A stretch of DNA of 64,000 bases from Lachnospira multipara ATCC 19207 (GTDB lineage: Bacteria > Bacillota > Clostridia > Lachnospirales > Lachnospiraceae): positions 18,691-82,690 of the forward strand of contig NZ_AUJG01000015.1 in the NCBI RefSeq assembly GCF_000424105.1, read 5' to 3'. Below, one piece after another: positions 18,585-27,718 of this stretch (positions are counted from its first letter, which is position 1; the number at the start of each line of letters is the position of its first letter). The notes below the pieces were generated by a model. That model did not search any database, was not told where the DNA came from, and saw nothing but the letters and a program-made list of their open reading frames with translations. The position numbers and the translations under genes are program-made.

Positions 18585-19106
18585 ATGGCACAGAATCCAA
18601 TAGTTACAATCACTATGGAGAATGGCTCTGTTATGAAGGCTGAGCTTTATCCAGAAATTGCACCTAATACAGTAAATAACTTTATTAGCCTTGTTAAGAA
18701 GGGCTTTTATGACGGCGTTATCTTCCACAGAGTTATCGCTGGTTTCATGATTCAGGGTGGCGACCCAGATGGTACAGGCATGGGTGGCCCAGGATACAGC
18801 ATCAAGGGTGAATTTTCAAACAATGGCTTTAAGAACGACTTAAAGCACACACCTGGCGTACTTTCAATGGCTAGAACAATGATCCCTGATTCAGCAGGTT
18901 CACAGTTCTTTATCATGCACAAGAATTCACCACATCTTGATGGCGAATATGCTGCCTTTGGTAAGTTAACAGAAGGTGAGGACGTATTAGAGGCAATCGC
19001 TACAACAGACGTTGACTGGAACGATAGACCACTTACACCACAGGTTATGAAGACTGTTACAGTTGAGACTTTCGGTGTTGACTATCCAGAGCCAGAGACT
19101 CTTTAA
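18585..19106 (+). CDS. Cyclophilin-type peptidyl-prolyl isomerase
   Basis: A cytosolic 173-residue cyclophilin that catalyses proline cis-trans isomerisation in protein folding. Visible active-site elements are FHRVI (catalytic Arg), MIQGGDP, SMART and GSQFFI. No signal peptide. I set the start at 18585 (MAQNPIVTI): TGGAGGAATA lies upstream, while the in-frame ATG at 18570 overlaps it. Confidence 0.95.
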   Translation: MAQNPIVTITMENGSVMKAELYPEIAPNTVNNFISLVKKGFYDGVIFHRVIAGFMIQGGDPDGTGMGGPGYSIKGEFSNNGFKNDLKHTPGVLSMARTMIPDSAGSQFFIMHKNSPHLDGEYAAFGKLTEGEDVLEAIATTDVDWNDRPLTPQVMKTVTVETFGVDYPEPETL

Positions 19107-19168
19107 CTATTTTGAAAATGTTTTCTCAATAGAGAAATAATTTTTATAACAAAAAAGACATGCTAAAA

Positions 19169-19214
19169 GAGACATGCTATAGAAAGGATTTTATCCTAAT
19201 TTATAGCATGTCTC
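19169..19214 (+). terminator. Bidirectional terminator between cyclophilin and TPM genes
   Basis: GAGACATGCTAT and ATAGCATGTCTC form a 12-bp stem with a nested AGGAT/ATCCT; CTTTTTTC follows on the plus strand. A direct repeat of ACATGCTA precedes it. Confidence 0.85.
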
Positions 19215-19244
19215 CTTTTTTCAATTTAAAGTCATCTGTAGCCC

Positions 19245-20042
19245 TTAGAAGTGGCCGCCGGAACTTCCAGAATTTCCGCCACCGTGACCTCCGCCGCCGT
19301 GGCCGCCACCACCGTGGTTTGTCTCGATTTTTCTTTTTACCACCGTTGTATTTATAAAAAGATCTCTTCTATCATTCACCTTAAAATTGTGGTTCTTTGC
19401 ATAAGTCATCTCATTAGTTGTGGCCTTTGCCTTATTATTGCCCACCATAACAAAGATGGCAATAGCAGTAATTACCACTGATACAAAGAGCTTTATAAGA
19501 ATTCCATCAAGGATTTTCTCTAGTAAAGTTGGGCTATATTCTCCGTTAATAATTGCCCTCTTTATGTTATTTACGTATTTTGAAAATGCAGTGTAGTAGT
19601 CACTGTCTGATAAATACTCCTCAGAAATCTCTCTGATTTCATCTAAATCTGACTGACTAAAACTAGTTTTTGCAATGCCTGAAGTTATAATTCTATCTGC
19701 TCTTGAACTCATATCTACAGCGTAGGCACAAGCATCCACTGTTGTAGAATCTTCATTATAACCATAGTCACTCTCTAAGATATCACGGATGTAGCTATCC
19801 ATGTTGCTTCCATCATAGCCCTTACTCATGGTAATAATCACAATGTCACACTGAGCTTCTTTAGAAGCCTTGGCACACAATTTCTCAAGCTTAGCCTCCT
19901 CACTATCTGAAAGGAGATTGGCATCATCTATGACATAATCTTTTGTAGTGTCTGCGTATACATTTTCAGAAGTAAAAATGCAACTAAATATAGAAACTAA
20001 CAACGCTAGTAGAATTAAACTTACCTTAATCTTTTTTACCAT
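19245..20042 (-). CDS. TPM domain protein with Gly/His-rich tail (YgcG-like)
   Basis: A 265-residue protein: signal peptide at residues 1-30, extracytoplasmic TPM domain at about 33-165 (begins YVIDDANLLSDSEEAKLE), membrane helix near 188-210, cytoplasmic segment, and a C-terminal tail of Gly with regularly placed His and a final Phe. TPM proteins act in photosystem repair in plants and in membrane-protein handling in bacteria, but their biochemical role is unsettled; the tail is typical of the bacterial YgcG form. It overlaps the zinc-ribbon gene by 7 bp, so the two are co-translated. Confidence 0.87.
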   Translation of the reverse strand: MVKKIKVSLILLALLVSIFSCIFTSENVYADTTKDYVIDDANLLSDSEEAKLEKLCAKASKEAQCDIVIITMSKGYDGSNMDSYIRDILESDYGYNEDSTTVDACAYAVDMSSRADRIITSGIAKTSFSQSDLDEIREISEEYLSDSDYYTAFSKYVNNIKRAIINGEYSPTLLEKILDGILIKLFVSVVITAIAIFVMVGNNKAKATTNEMTYAKNHNFKVNDRRDLFINTTVVKRKIETNHGGGGHGGGGHGGGNSGSSGGHF

Positions 20043-21112
20043 AATAATAAGCCTCCTATGTTAATAATTACAAAGGCCAGTATAAATATAAGAAGGCTAA
20101 AAAATACGGTTCTCTTTGTGCTGATTGGTCTGTCGGCTACGATTTTACCTGTCTGTCCGTTTAGGAAGAAGCTGTAGTCCTTGCCGTTGAAGCTGTAATT
20201 TAACATCCATACTGGAAGGAGGACGTAGTCGTGACCTAGATTTCTAATATTTTCTCTTTTTCCAAGTACGTTAACAGTTGTGTAGCCCTGAATTGTATCC
20301 CTTGCAATGTCAGAAATATACTTACTTGCACGCACCTTGGCTCTATCCTTTAGCTCATCGCTATTGTAGTTATATCTTTCAGATAAATAGCCCTGAAGGT
20401 AGCCGCCCTTAAAGTCCACAAGGTCAGCATAATTGTAGGGTTCAAGCATATCCATCTGCTCATCCGGCATCTTCTTTGAAGCATCCGCTGGCAACTTGTC
20501 AAACTCTGCAGTTACGTCGCGGTAAACCTGGAAATGATCTGTGTAAATGTATTCCGTATCCCCACGTCTAATTGTACGAACGCGAGTAGCTGCGGCATTT
20601 ACCTGAGCATTGGCATCAAAGTCGTAAAGCCAGAAAGGAACGTAAACACCGCTGATTTTCTCAATCATGCTCTTTTTAGATAGAGTCTTTGGTGTAAGGG
20701 GTCCCTTCTTTAGCCAATCCTTATAGATAGAAACTGCTCTTTCCCTGTCTATCTTAAAAGGAATGACGTACTCTGGGCTAAACTCCCCTTCTAGTCTTTC
20801 CTCCACTAGAGTTGGATTGCCGCAATAAGAACAGAAAGTAGCTGATGTGTACTTATCTGTAACAAGTTCGGCGCCGCAGCTCTGACAGTGGAAAATTTTC
20901 ATGTTAGATTCTGAAGCTGTTTCATCTCTTTCTTCCTCTTTGAAATCAGCCTCATCTGCCTTTCCAAATTCCTTATCTAACTCTTTTATATAGTTATCAT
21001 AGTCTGTCACTGATAGATTCGCGCCACAGCTATGACAAGCTAGCTTTTGTGTCTTTGAATCAAAGGACATGGCCGCCCCGCAGTTGGGGCATTTATATGT
21101 TGTTACTGCCAT
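20036..21112 (-). CDS. Zinc-ribbon membrane protein, operon partner of TPM protein
   Basis: 358 residues with two N-terminal zinc ribbons (CPNCG...CHSCG at about residues 8-31 and CQSCG...CSYCG at about 76-99), a soluble domain with a conserved-looking VYVPFWLYDFDA segment, and one C-terminal membrane helix at about 333-357. This resembles proteins annotated only as TFIIB-type zinc-ribbon proteins that travel with TPM proteins in Firmicutes. Function unknown; the overlap with the TPM gene suggests a shared membrane complex. Confidence 0.75.
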   Translation of the reverse strand: MAVTTYKCPNCGAAMSFDSKTQKLACHSCGANLSVTDYDNYIKELDKEFGKADEADFKEEERDETASESNMKIFHCQSCGAELVTDKYTSATFCSYCGNPTLVEERLEGEFSPEYVIPFKIDRERAVSIYKDWLKKGPLTPKTLSKKSMIEKISGVYVPFWLYDFDANAQVNAAATRVRTIRRGDTEYIYTDHFQVYRDVTAEFDKLPADASKKMPDEQMDMLEPYNYADLVDFKGGYLQGYLSERYNYNSDELKDRAKVRASKYISDIARDTIQGYTTVNVLGKRENIRNLGHDYVLLPVWMLNYSFNGKDYSFFLNGQTGKIVADRPISTKRTVFFSLLIFILAFVIINIGGLLLW

Positions 21113-21310
21113 AAATTTTCTCCCATTTCTTTAGGAAAATGTAATATTTTTCCTATAAAAAGAATTCTACTTAACTTTAAAGGAAACGTCAATATTGCTA
21201 ACTGCACGTTAAAAGCCACTGTTTATCATATTTAGCACAGTTCATAGTTTATTCATATTGAATTAAATAAATCTTTACAGCGAACTCATAGCTTATTAAT
21301 TTTTCTTCCG

Positions 21311-21316
21311 TATACT
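21311..21316 (+). promoter_or_regulatory. Possible -10 box of a small RNA gene
   Basis: TATACT about 65 bp upstream of a two-hairpin, terminator-ended plus-strand segment. The -35 region is weak, so the assignment rests mainly on the -10 and the downstream structure. Confidence 0.35.
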
Positions 21317-21322
21317 ACAAGA

Positions 21323-21447
21323 GTAGAAGATTTATACAATACAAACGACATGAAAAACACTTTTTGTTTTTTCATAAATCGAGTTGCATGAGAATGCAGC
21401 TCTCCTCCCTCTTTTCATCGTCTGTCCCACGACAGACGATGTTTTTT
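21323..21447 (+). ncRNA. Candidate small RNA with CU-rich unpaired seed
   Basis: No open reading frame lies here. The plus strand shows ATGAAAAACA/TGTTTTTTCAT, then a hairpin GAGTTGCAT-GAGA-ATGCAGCTC (21381-21402), an unpaired TCCTCCCTCTTTT (21403-21415), and a terminator hairpin (21416-21441) followed by TTTTTT. A CCUCC-type stretch exposed between stable hairpins is the layout used by Firmicute small RNAs that pair with Shine-Dalgarno sequences. No known family recognised. Confidence 0.45.
21416..21441 (+). terminator. Strong terminator of the candidate small RNA
   Basis: CATCGTCTGTC-CCAC-GACAGACGATG, a perfect 11-bp stem, followed by TTTTTTG. No plus-strand protein gene precedes it within 2 kb, which is why a small RNA is proposed. 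Confidence 0.85.
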
Positions 21448-21503
21448 GCGCCGGATTGAATTAAAATATATATGACGACTTTCAAAACAGAAAGATTCCT
21501 AAA

Positions 21504-21540
21504 AAAATAGAAAGGTTGCCCTTGGCAACCTTTCTATTTT
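21504..21540 (-). terminator. Terminator of the small membrane protein gene
   Basis: A perfect 17-bp stem AAAATAGAAAGGTTGCC with a 3-nt loop and complementary arm; T/A runs on both sides make it effective in both directions. Confidence 0.85.
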
Positions 21541-21551
21541 TTACACACACT

Positions 21552-21851
21552 TTACAATAGGAAAAAAGACGCTATTGTTAATATCGCTCCTACCACAATA
21601 AGAGCTATTCCTATATTAATATTCTTCTTATTCTTTAGTTTTGAAATCTCTACCTCGTTTCTCTTATCAAAGAAAATGTGAAAATCTCTCTTAGCAGCTA
21701 TTACCTTAGTTGCTCCAAGGAAAATTCCTACAAATCCTATTAAGAAACACATAAATCCTATAAAAGGAAGGAATGAATCTCCTGCATATTCTTGACTATT
21801 ATAAAAATCTACATCTAACAGAACATTTTTCAAATATCCTAGTATCTCCAT
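21552..21851 (-). CDS. Small hypothetical membrane protein (99 aa)
   Basis: Two hydrophobic helices (about residues 25-46 and 78-98) separated by a basic loop. No family recognised. I set the start at 21851 (MEILGYLKNVL) because AAAGAGGAG lies just upstream; an in-frame ATG at 21890 gives a longer form without a good site. Its terminator follows directly. Confidence 0.6.
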   Translation of the reverse strand: MEILGYLKNVLLDVDFYNSQEYAGDSFLPFIGFMCFLIGFVGIFLGATKVIAAKRDFHIFFDKRNEVEISKLKNKKNINIGIALIVVGAILTIASFFLL

Positions 21852-22196
21852 ATATACTCCTCTTTCTAATATCAAGCTGTTAAGAAACACGTATACATCT
21901 CAACTAACCTGTTATCCTTCTAGTATCTTAACGTATCTGTTTATATTCCTAACGCGTTAGCTAAGTTCTTTTTAGAAGCTATCTCCTTAGCACATCTTTA
22001 TTCTAGCAAATCAATAGTTGTATTTCAATTAACTAAAGATAAACTAATTTCTAAATAATAATTAAATTCGAGCAAATTAATACATAAAATAAACACAAAA
22101 TGGCAGCGAAAATATTTACAAAAGTCTTTCACTATGCTAACATTATCTTGTTAAAAAATTGACAATTAAAAACTTAGGTAAATTACCACATTTTAC
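21852..22196. other. Intergenic AT-rich region upstream of fba, no gene seen
   Basis: No supported open reading frame on either strand. It separates the divergent small membrane protein and aldolase genes and should contain both promoters; only the aldolase promoter is obvious. Confidence 0.5.
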
Positions 22197-22225
22197 TTTT
22201 CATTTCTAATTTTTTAGTTTATAAT
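22197..22225 (+). promoter_or_regulatory. Promoter of the aldolase gene
   Basis: -35 TTTTCA (22197-22202), 17-bp spacer, -10 TATAAT (22220-22225). It leaves an untranslated leader of about 90 nt with GGAGGT just before the ATG. Confidence 0.65.
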
Positions 22226-22321
22226 TAGCTTAGTTTATGGCGGTGCCAATAATTTAATATATAATCTATTTTCTTGGGGTGATTGCCTAACAGTTAACTA
22301 AAATTATGGAGGTAATATATT

Positions 22322-23188
22322 ATGTTAGTTTCAGCAAAAGAAATGCTAGACAAAGCAGTAGCTGGTCACTATGCAGTTGGTCAGTTTAACATTAACAATC
22401 TTGAATGGACAAAGTCAATTCTTCTTACAGCTGAAGAATTAAAGGCTCCAGTTATCTTAGGTGTTTCTGAAGGTGCTGGTAAGTATATGACTGGATTTAA
22501 GACTGTTGCAGCTATGGTAAAGGCTATGGATGAATCTTTAGGAATTACAGTTCCTGTTGCTCTTCACCTTGATCATGGTACATATGAAGGTTCATATAAG
22601 TGTATCGAAGCTGGTTTCTCTTCAATCATGTTTGATGGTTCACACTATCCAATCGAAGAGAATGTAGAAAAGACTAAGGAATTAGTTAAGGTTTGCCACG
22701 AAAAGGGTATCTCAATCGAAGCTGAAGTTGGTGGTATCGGTGGTGAAGAAGATGGTGTTGTTTCTCAGGGTGAGTGCGCTGATCCTAAGGAATGCAAGGC
22801 TATCGCAGACCTTGGTGTAGATATGTTAGCAGCTGGTATTGGTAATATCCATGGTAAGTATCCAGAAGGATGGCCAGGTCTTAGATTTGACGTATTAGAG
22901 TCAATCAAGGCTGAAATCGGTGATATGCCATTAGTTCTTCACGGTGGTACAGGTATCCCTGAAGACATGATTAAGAAGGCTATCTCACTTGGAGTTGCTA
23001 AGATCAACGTTAACACAGAGTGCCAGTTAGTATTTGCAGATGCTACAAGAAAGTATGTTGAAGCAGGTAAGGACTTAGAAGGTAAGGGTTATGACCCAAG
23101 AAAGCTTCTTGCTCCTGGTGCTCAGGCAATTAGAGATATCGTTGCTGAGAAGATTAAGCTTTTCGGTTCAGACGGTAAGGCTTGCTAA
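22322..23188 (+). CDS. fba: Class II fructose-1,6-bisphosphate aldolase
   Basis: Glycolytic/gluconeogenic zinc enzyme splitting fructose-1,6-bisphosphate into dihydroxyacetone phosphate and glyceraldehyde-3-phosphate. 288 residues, typical for the short class II form. Metal and substrate residues are visible in LHLDHGT (zinc His and Asp), EAEVGGIGG, GIGNIHGKYP and VLHGGTGIPE. GGAGGT precedes the ATG. Codon use is strongly biased (AAG, GGT, GAA), as expected for a highly expressed gene. Own promoter and terminator, so monocistronic. Confidence 0.97.
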   Translation: MLVSAKEMLDKAVAGHYAVGQFNINNLEWTKSILLTAEELKAPVILGVSEGAGKYMTGFKTVAAMVKAMDESLGITVPVALHLDHGTYEGSYKCIEAGFSSIMFDGSHYPIEENVEKTKELVKVCHEKGISIEAEVGGIGGEEDGVVSQGECADPKECKAIADLGVDMLAAGIGNIHGKYPEGWPGLRFDVLESIKAEIGDMPLVLHGGTGIPEDMIKKAISLGVAKINVNTECQLVFADATRKYVEAGKDLEGKGYDPRKLLAPGAQAIRDIVAEKIKLFGSDGKAC

Positions 23189-23238
23189 TTTATTGAGAAT
23201 TAATTTTGTACAATTGATTAGTTATCTATGATATAATT

Positions 23239-23268
23239 AACTCGGTCCAACAAGAGTTGGTCCGAGTT
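23239..23268 (+). terminator. Terminator of fba
   Basis: AACTCGGTCCAAC and GTTGGTCCGAGTT form a 13-bp stem with a 4-nt loop, followed by TTTTTA. Confidence 0.92.
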
Positions 23269-23338
23269 TTTTACAAAAATGTAGGGATAGTAATACTTTA
23301 CAATTATCTTTACAACTATATTCCTGGAGGAGATATTT

Positions 23339-24289
23339 ATGGGAGACAACAATTTAAACGACAAGGACCCCTACAAGGATGACGACAACTTCAAGGATGA
23401 CGACATTTATGTAGACGAGGAAGATACTTCTACTTCCTATACTAAGGTTAAGAGCGAGGAAGAAGAAGCGGCAGAATTGGAATTTGAAAAGAAAGAAGCT
23501 AAGAAGAAGCGCAATAGAATTATTAACAGAGTAATTCTAGTAGTTGCAGCTTGTGTGTTTGTATTTGCAGCCTATAACTTGATTAGCATTTTACTAGAGT
23601 ATAAAAAGGGTACAGATACCTACAAGAAGGTAGAGGATGATGTAATTCAAAGCGAAGAGCAAACTATTGTGATTACTGATGAAAATGGTCAGCAAAGTTC
23701 CGTAGACATTCCATTTGTTTACGATGAAGAAGCTCTAAAGGCAATAAATTCCTACGCTATTGGTTATATCTACATCCCTTCAATAGACATAAGATTACCA
23801 ATGGTGCAATACACAGATAATGATTATTATCTACATCACCTAATCGATGGAACTTACAATTCAAGCGGATGTCTTTTCGAGGATAGCCGAATCGAAGGTG
23901 GAATAGATGCAAGTCATGTTATTATTTATGGTCATAACATGAAGAATGGTAGCATGTTTGGTTTATTAAAATATTACAACAGCGAAAGCTACTATAAATC
24001 AGGAAATAACGATAAGATTTACATTTACACAGGTAATGAATTAAGAGAATATACAATCTTCTCATGTTACGTAAGCGAGCCAATAAGCGATACTTACACT
24101 TATAACTTCTCTACTCTTGAAGGTATGAGAAGCTGGGCAGGTAGTATGCAGTCACAGTCCATTTATGACACAGAAGTTGATATTAGCAATTCTCAACAGG
24201 TTATTACACTTTCTACATGTACTAACGACGGTAAGCAGAGATTTATCGTACACGCTACTTTAACAGGATCTGCTACGATTGATAATTAA
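23339..24289 (+). CDS. srtB: Class B sortase
   Basis: A membrane-anchored transpeptidase that attaches surface proteins to the wall or pili. 316 residues: very acidic cytoplasmic N-terminus (about 1-60), membrane helix at about 64-85, catalytic domain to the end. The catalytic His is in IYGHNMKNGSMF, the Cys in TLSTCTND and the Arg in KQRFIVHA. The STCTNDG motif and an added helix region put it in class B. In clostridia class B enzymes can act on (S/P)PxTG signals; the only candidate substrate here is the degenerate SPATA signal of the ubiquitin-domain protein. GGAGGAG precedes the ATG. Confidence 0.92.
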   Translation: MGDNNLNDKDPYKDDDNFKDDDIYVDEEDTSTSYTKVKSEEEEAAELEFEKKEAKKKRNRIINRVILVVAACVFVFAAYNLISILLEYKKGTDTYKKVEDDVIQSEEQTIVITDENGQQSSVDIPFVYDEEALKAINSYAIGYIYIPSIDIRLPMVQYTDNDYYLHHLIDGTYNSSGCLFEDSRIEGGIDASHVIIYGHNMKNGSMFGLLKYYNSESYYKSGNNDKIYIYTGNELREYTIFSCYVSEPISDTYTYNFSTLEGMRSWAGSMQSQSIYDTEVDISNSQQVITLSTCTNDGKQRFIVHATLTGSATIDN

Positions 24290-24354
24290 TATGAAAATGT
24301 ATCTCTTAATGCTATATAAATAAGCTAATTTATAAATCATTATATAATATACAT

Positions 24355-24396
24355 AAAGAATAAGACCTGCAAGTTATCTTGCAGGTCTTATTCTTT
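24355..24396 (+). terminator. Terminator of srtB
   Basis: A perfect 19-bp stem AAAGAATAAGACCTGCAAG with loop TTAT. T/A runs on both sides make it bidirectional. Confidence 0.9.
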
Positions 24397-24428
24397 ATAA
24401 TGGTTAAATCTAACTAGCTATACCATAG

Positions 24429-24591
24429 TAAAGCGGACATTCGGAATCCGCTTCGCTACTTCCTCATGAACGCAGTGGCACTTTGTGCCACCTGTCAGAA
24501 GGGGCTTTAACCCCTTCTGACACTAGTAAGCTTTATACCCCCGCTTAAAGCTTACGCTTTTGAAGCGGGGGATTGCTTACACTGCGTTCAA
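24429..24591 (-). repeat. 163-bp palindromic interspersed repeat, copy 2 (family A)
   Basis: Same element as 9121-9283 in inverted orientation, here between the converging srtB and glnN genes, 40 bp from the glnN stop codon. Only a few bases differ from the other full copies, for example TTAAAG in the first hairpin arm. Confidence 0.9.
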
Positions 24592-24630
24592 ATGTAATTT
24601 ATTAATTACTATTATATTCATAATCAATGA

Positions 24631-26742
24631 TTAAACTTCAAAGATTAAATCCTCATACTGAGGGAATGGCCAGTATTCTTCATCAACAAGCATTTCAAGC
24701 TTATCAGCTGGCTTTCTAAGTTCATCCATTGCTGTCTTAACAACATCTCTGTAGAATACAGCCTGTTCCTTAGCACCTGTAACCTTAGCAGCCTTGCAAA
24801 CAGCTTCTGATAACTTAGCCTGAGCTTCCTTAACAGCCTTAAGCTCTGTTGTAATATCTGCTAATAATTCCTTCTGAACTGAGTTATCGCAACCAACTTC
24901 TGCTACTGCAAGAGCTGAGTTAGCAACTTCTGTTGAGTAAGATACAACAGCTGGTACAATCTGCTTAGCAGCCATATCAAGCATTGTCTTAGCTTCGATG
25001 TTGATTGCCTTTGAGTAAGCTTCGTACTTAATTTCAGATCTTGATTCAAGCTCTGTCTTAGTAAATACACCGAATTCCTCGAATAACTTAACAGCCTTAT
25101 CTGTTGTAAGAGCTGAAACAGCATCTACCATATTTCTGATGTTTGGAAGACCACGCTTCTCAGCTTCTGCTACCCATTCATCTGAGTATCCGTTACCGTT
25201 AAATACGATTCTATGATACTTTGTGAAGAGTTCCTTAATCTTGTCATGAATAGCCATATCAAGGTTTTCAGCCTTCTCTAATTCGTCGCAAACTTCCTTG
25301 AAGCTTTCTGCTACGATTGTATTTAATACTACGTTAGCTGGAGCAATTGAATCTGCTGAGCCAACCATTCTAAATTCGAACTTGTTACCTGTGAAGGCAA
25401 ATGGTGATGTTCTGTTTCTATCTGTTGCATCCTTAGCAAGGTCTGGTAAAGACTTAACACCAGTCTTTAACTTACCCTTCTGGATTGAGCTTGTAGCATC
25501 ACCCTTATCAATAAGCTGCATAACAACATCTTCTAACTGCTCGCCAAGGAACATAGAGATAATTGCTGGAGGTGCTTCGTTAGCGCCTAATCTGTGGTCG
25601 TTACCAACGTTAGATGCAGACTCTCTTAAAAGATCTGCATGTGTATCAACAGCCTTCATGATACAGCCTAATACTAATAAGAACTGAATGTTCTCATGTG
25701 GTGTCTTACCTGGATCAAGTAAGTTAACGCCATTATCTGTAGTCATAGACCAGTTATTATGCTTACCTGAACCATTAACGCCTGCAAATGGCTTCTCATG
25801 TAAGAGGCAAACTAAACCATGTCTATATGCAACCTTCTTCATAACTTCCATTGTTAACTGGTTGTTATCTGTTGCAATGTTACACTCTGCATAGATTGGA
25901 GCAAGCTCGTGCTGTGCTGGTGCAACTTCGTTATGCTGAGTCTTGGCTGAAACGCCAAGCTTCCATAATTCCTTGTTAACATCCTTCATGTATGCTGCAA
26001 TTCTTTCACGAATAGCACCGAAGTAATGGTCATCTAATTCCTGACCCTTAGGTGGCATACCACCAAATAAAGTTCTTCCAGAGAATACTAAATCCTTTCT
26101 CTGTAAATACTTTTCTCTATCTACAATGAAATACTCCTGCTCAGCACCAACTGATGGTGTAACCTTAGTAGCTTCTGTATTTCCAAATAATCTAACTAAA
26201 CGTAATGCCTCTTTATTAATGGCATCCATTGAACGAAGAAGTGGAGTTTTCTGATCAAGAGCTTCTCCTGTGTAAGAACAGAAAGCTGTAGGGATAATTA
26301 ATGTTGCACCTGCAGCATCTTCTCTAACGAAAGCTGGTGATGTACAATCCCAAGCTGTATAACCTCTTGCTTCAAATGTAGCTCTTAAGCCACCTGATGG
26401 GAATGATGAAGCATCCGGCTCACCCTTGATTAATTCCTTACCAGAGAATTCCATTAAAACCTTACCATTAGACTTTGGTGCAGAAATAAATGAATCATGC
26501 TTTTCAGCTGTAGCACCTGTAAGTGGCTGGAACCAATGAGTATAGTGTGTTGCACCCTTCTCGATAGCCCAATCCTTCATTGCGTTAGCAACTACATCGG
26601 CATCTTCCTTACTTAATTCTTGCTTACCATCCATTGTTAAACGTAAATTCTTATATACGTTCTTAGGTAAACGCTCCTTCATAACTGTGTCGTTAAATAC
26701 GTTCTCGCCAAAGATATCGGCTACATTGAATCTCTCACTCAT
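24631..26742 (-). CDS. glnN: Type III glutamine synthetase
   Basis: ATP-dependent assimilation of ammonium into glutamine. The 703-residue length and divergent sequence identify the large type III (GlnN) form found in Bacteroidetes, cyanobacteria and anaerobic Firmicutes. Visible are the N-terminal HWFQPLTG and [20 protein letters not shown] stretches, metal-ligand regions around SVGAEQEYF and QHELAP, and [16 protein letters not shown] in the catalytic core. AAAGGTGAAG precedes the ATG. A promoter lies at 26803-26831, and a possible leader RNA lies further upstream, suggesting nitrogen-related control, though no regulator site was recognised. Confidence 0.96.
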   Translation of the reverse strand: MSERFNVADIFGENVFNDTVMKERLPKNVYKNLRLTMDGKQELSKEDADVVANAMKDWAIEKGATHYTHWFQPLTGATAEKHDSFISAPKSNGKVLMEFSGKELIKGEPDASSFPSGGLRATFEARGYTAWDCTSPAFVREDAAGATLIIPTAFCSYTGEALDQKTPLLRSMDAINKEALRLVRLFGNTEATKVTPSVGAEQEYFIVDREKYLQRKDLVFSGRTLFGGMPPKGQELDDHYFGAIRERIAAYMKDVNKELWKLGVSAKTQHNEVAPAQHELAPIYAECNIATDNNQLTMEVMKKVAYRHGLVCLLHEKPFAGVNGSGKHNNWSMTTDNGVNLLDPGKTPHENIQFLLVLGCIMKAVDTHADLLRESASNVGNDHRLGANEAPPAIISMFLGEQLEDVVMQLIDKGDATSSIQKGKLKTGVKSLPDLAKDATDRNRTSPFAFTGNKFEFRMVGSADSIAPANVVLNTIVAESFKEVCDELEKAENLDMAIHDKIKELFTKYHRIVFNGNGYSDEWVAEAEKRGLPNIRNMVDAVSALTTDKAVKLFEEFGVFTKTELESRSEIKYEAYSKAINIEAKTMLDMAAKQIVPAVVSYSTEVANSALAVAEVGCDNSVQKELLADITTELKAVKEAQAKLSEAVCKAAKVTGAKEQAVFYRDVVKTAMDELRKPADKLEMLVDEEYWPFPQYEDLIFEV

Positions 26743-26802
26743 AACTTCTTCACCTTTCTTGCTAATATTCTTAATTAAAAATAAGAACCTTTGTCCTTAC
26801 AT

Positions 26803-26831
26803 AGTCTACAAAACTTTAGAAAATTAATCAA
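26803..26831 (-). promoter_or_regulatory. Promoter of glnN
   Basis: On the minus strand, -35 TTGATT and -10 TAGACT with a 17-bp spacer; the start codon is about 60 bp downstream. Confidence 0.5.
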
Positions 26832-26929
26832 CTATGAAATTTTACAATTTTTAGGAAGAATGCTATAGGTTTTTTTGCATTATTTCCTACATATTGTGTA
26901 CTTTATTTTCTTAACCTCATATCAGAAAA

Positions 26930-27044
26930 TAAAAAGGCGCCACTAAACGAAAATTTAAAAAACTTTTCGAAAAGTGAACGCCATTGTTCTTATATTCAAT
27001 ATATTAGAATCTTAAATTCCTTCTTGTAGTACTTGTTGACTACA
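26930..27044 (-). ncRNA. Candidate small RNA or leader between luxS and glnN
   Basis: On the minus strand a promoter-like pair (27051-27079) is followed by about 60 nt and then a hairpin at 26936-26982 (GGCG..CACT..CGAAAA with matching arms) that runs into TTTTTATTTT. The hairpin contains a possible 9-codon reading frame, MAFTFRKVF. It could be an independent small RNA or an attenuator-like leader of glnN. No known family recognised. Confidence 0.4.
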
Positions 27045-27050
27045 TGTAAT

Positions 27051-27079
27051 AAAATAACCTAAATCAGAAATCATTGCAA
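27051..27079 (-). promoter_or_regulatory. Promoter-like sequence downstream of luxS
   Basis: -35 TTGCAA and -10 TATTTT with exactly 17 bp between, on the minus strand, 150 bp behind the luxS stop codon and just ahead of the structured segment at 26936-26982. Confidence 0.4.
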
Positions 27080-27228
27080 GTTATTTTCTAAAAAGCTTAG
27101 AATATTAATACATTCTCTTAAAAACCTTTTGATTCTTAATCAGTTTTTGAAAATGTACTTAAGAAAATATAGTCAGTCAATGACCCATAGCTTATCTTAT
27201 TAGGCCTAACTTAATAATGTTAAGCAAA

Positions 27229-27708
27229 CTACTGTGGATAGCTTAATCTATCGAGAGTTGGTCTATCTAAAACCTCAGACTTAAACTTTCTGATGTAGAT
27301 TTTAGCTAGGTTTAAGTTGTTATCTAAATAGTTTCCGCAATCTCTTGGAGTAGCTCCTGGAATCTCATCATTGAAAGCCAATGCGAAATCTGCTGCTTCT
27401 CTTAAAACAGGAATAATGTCCTCAGACTTTAAGTCGCCTGCAAAAATTACATAGAAACCTGTTCTACAACCCATTGGTCCGAAGTAGATTGTCTTAGGTC
27501 CCCATTCTTCGTGGTTTCTAAAGAAAGTTGCCCAAAGATGTTCGATTGTATGTAAACCAGGATTATCCATAGGTGGCTCTACATTTGGTCTTGTAAATCT
27601 TAAGTCAAATGTAGTAATTGTCTCTGCTCCTACATGATCCTTTCTTGAAACATAAACTCCTGTAAGTAAATCTAAGTGGTTAACCTTAAAACTTGCTATC
27701 TTTTCCAT
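27229..27708 (-). CDS. luxS: S-ribosylhomocysteine lyase
   Basis: Cleaves S-ribosylhomocysteine to homocysteine and DPD, the precursor of autoinducer-2; part of the activated methyl cycle. 159 residues with the metal-binding HTIEHLWATFFRN (HxxEH) and GCRTGFY with the active-site Cys. Typical length. Its ribosome binding site AAAGGATAA includes the stop codon of the upstream NYN gene, so the two are co-transcribed and probably translationally coupled. Confidence 0.97.
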   Translation of the reverse strand: MEKIASFKVNHLDLLTGVYVSRKDHVGAETITTFDLRFTRPNVEPPMDNPGLHTIEHLWATFFRNHEEWGPKTIYFGPMGCRTGFYVIFAGDLKSEDIIPVLREAADFALAFNDEIPGATPRDCGNYLDNNLNLAKIYIRKFKSEVLDRPTLDRLSYPQ

Positions 27709-27718
27709 TTTTAAAAAA

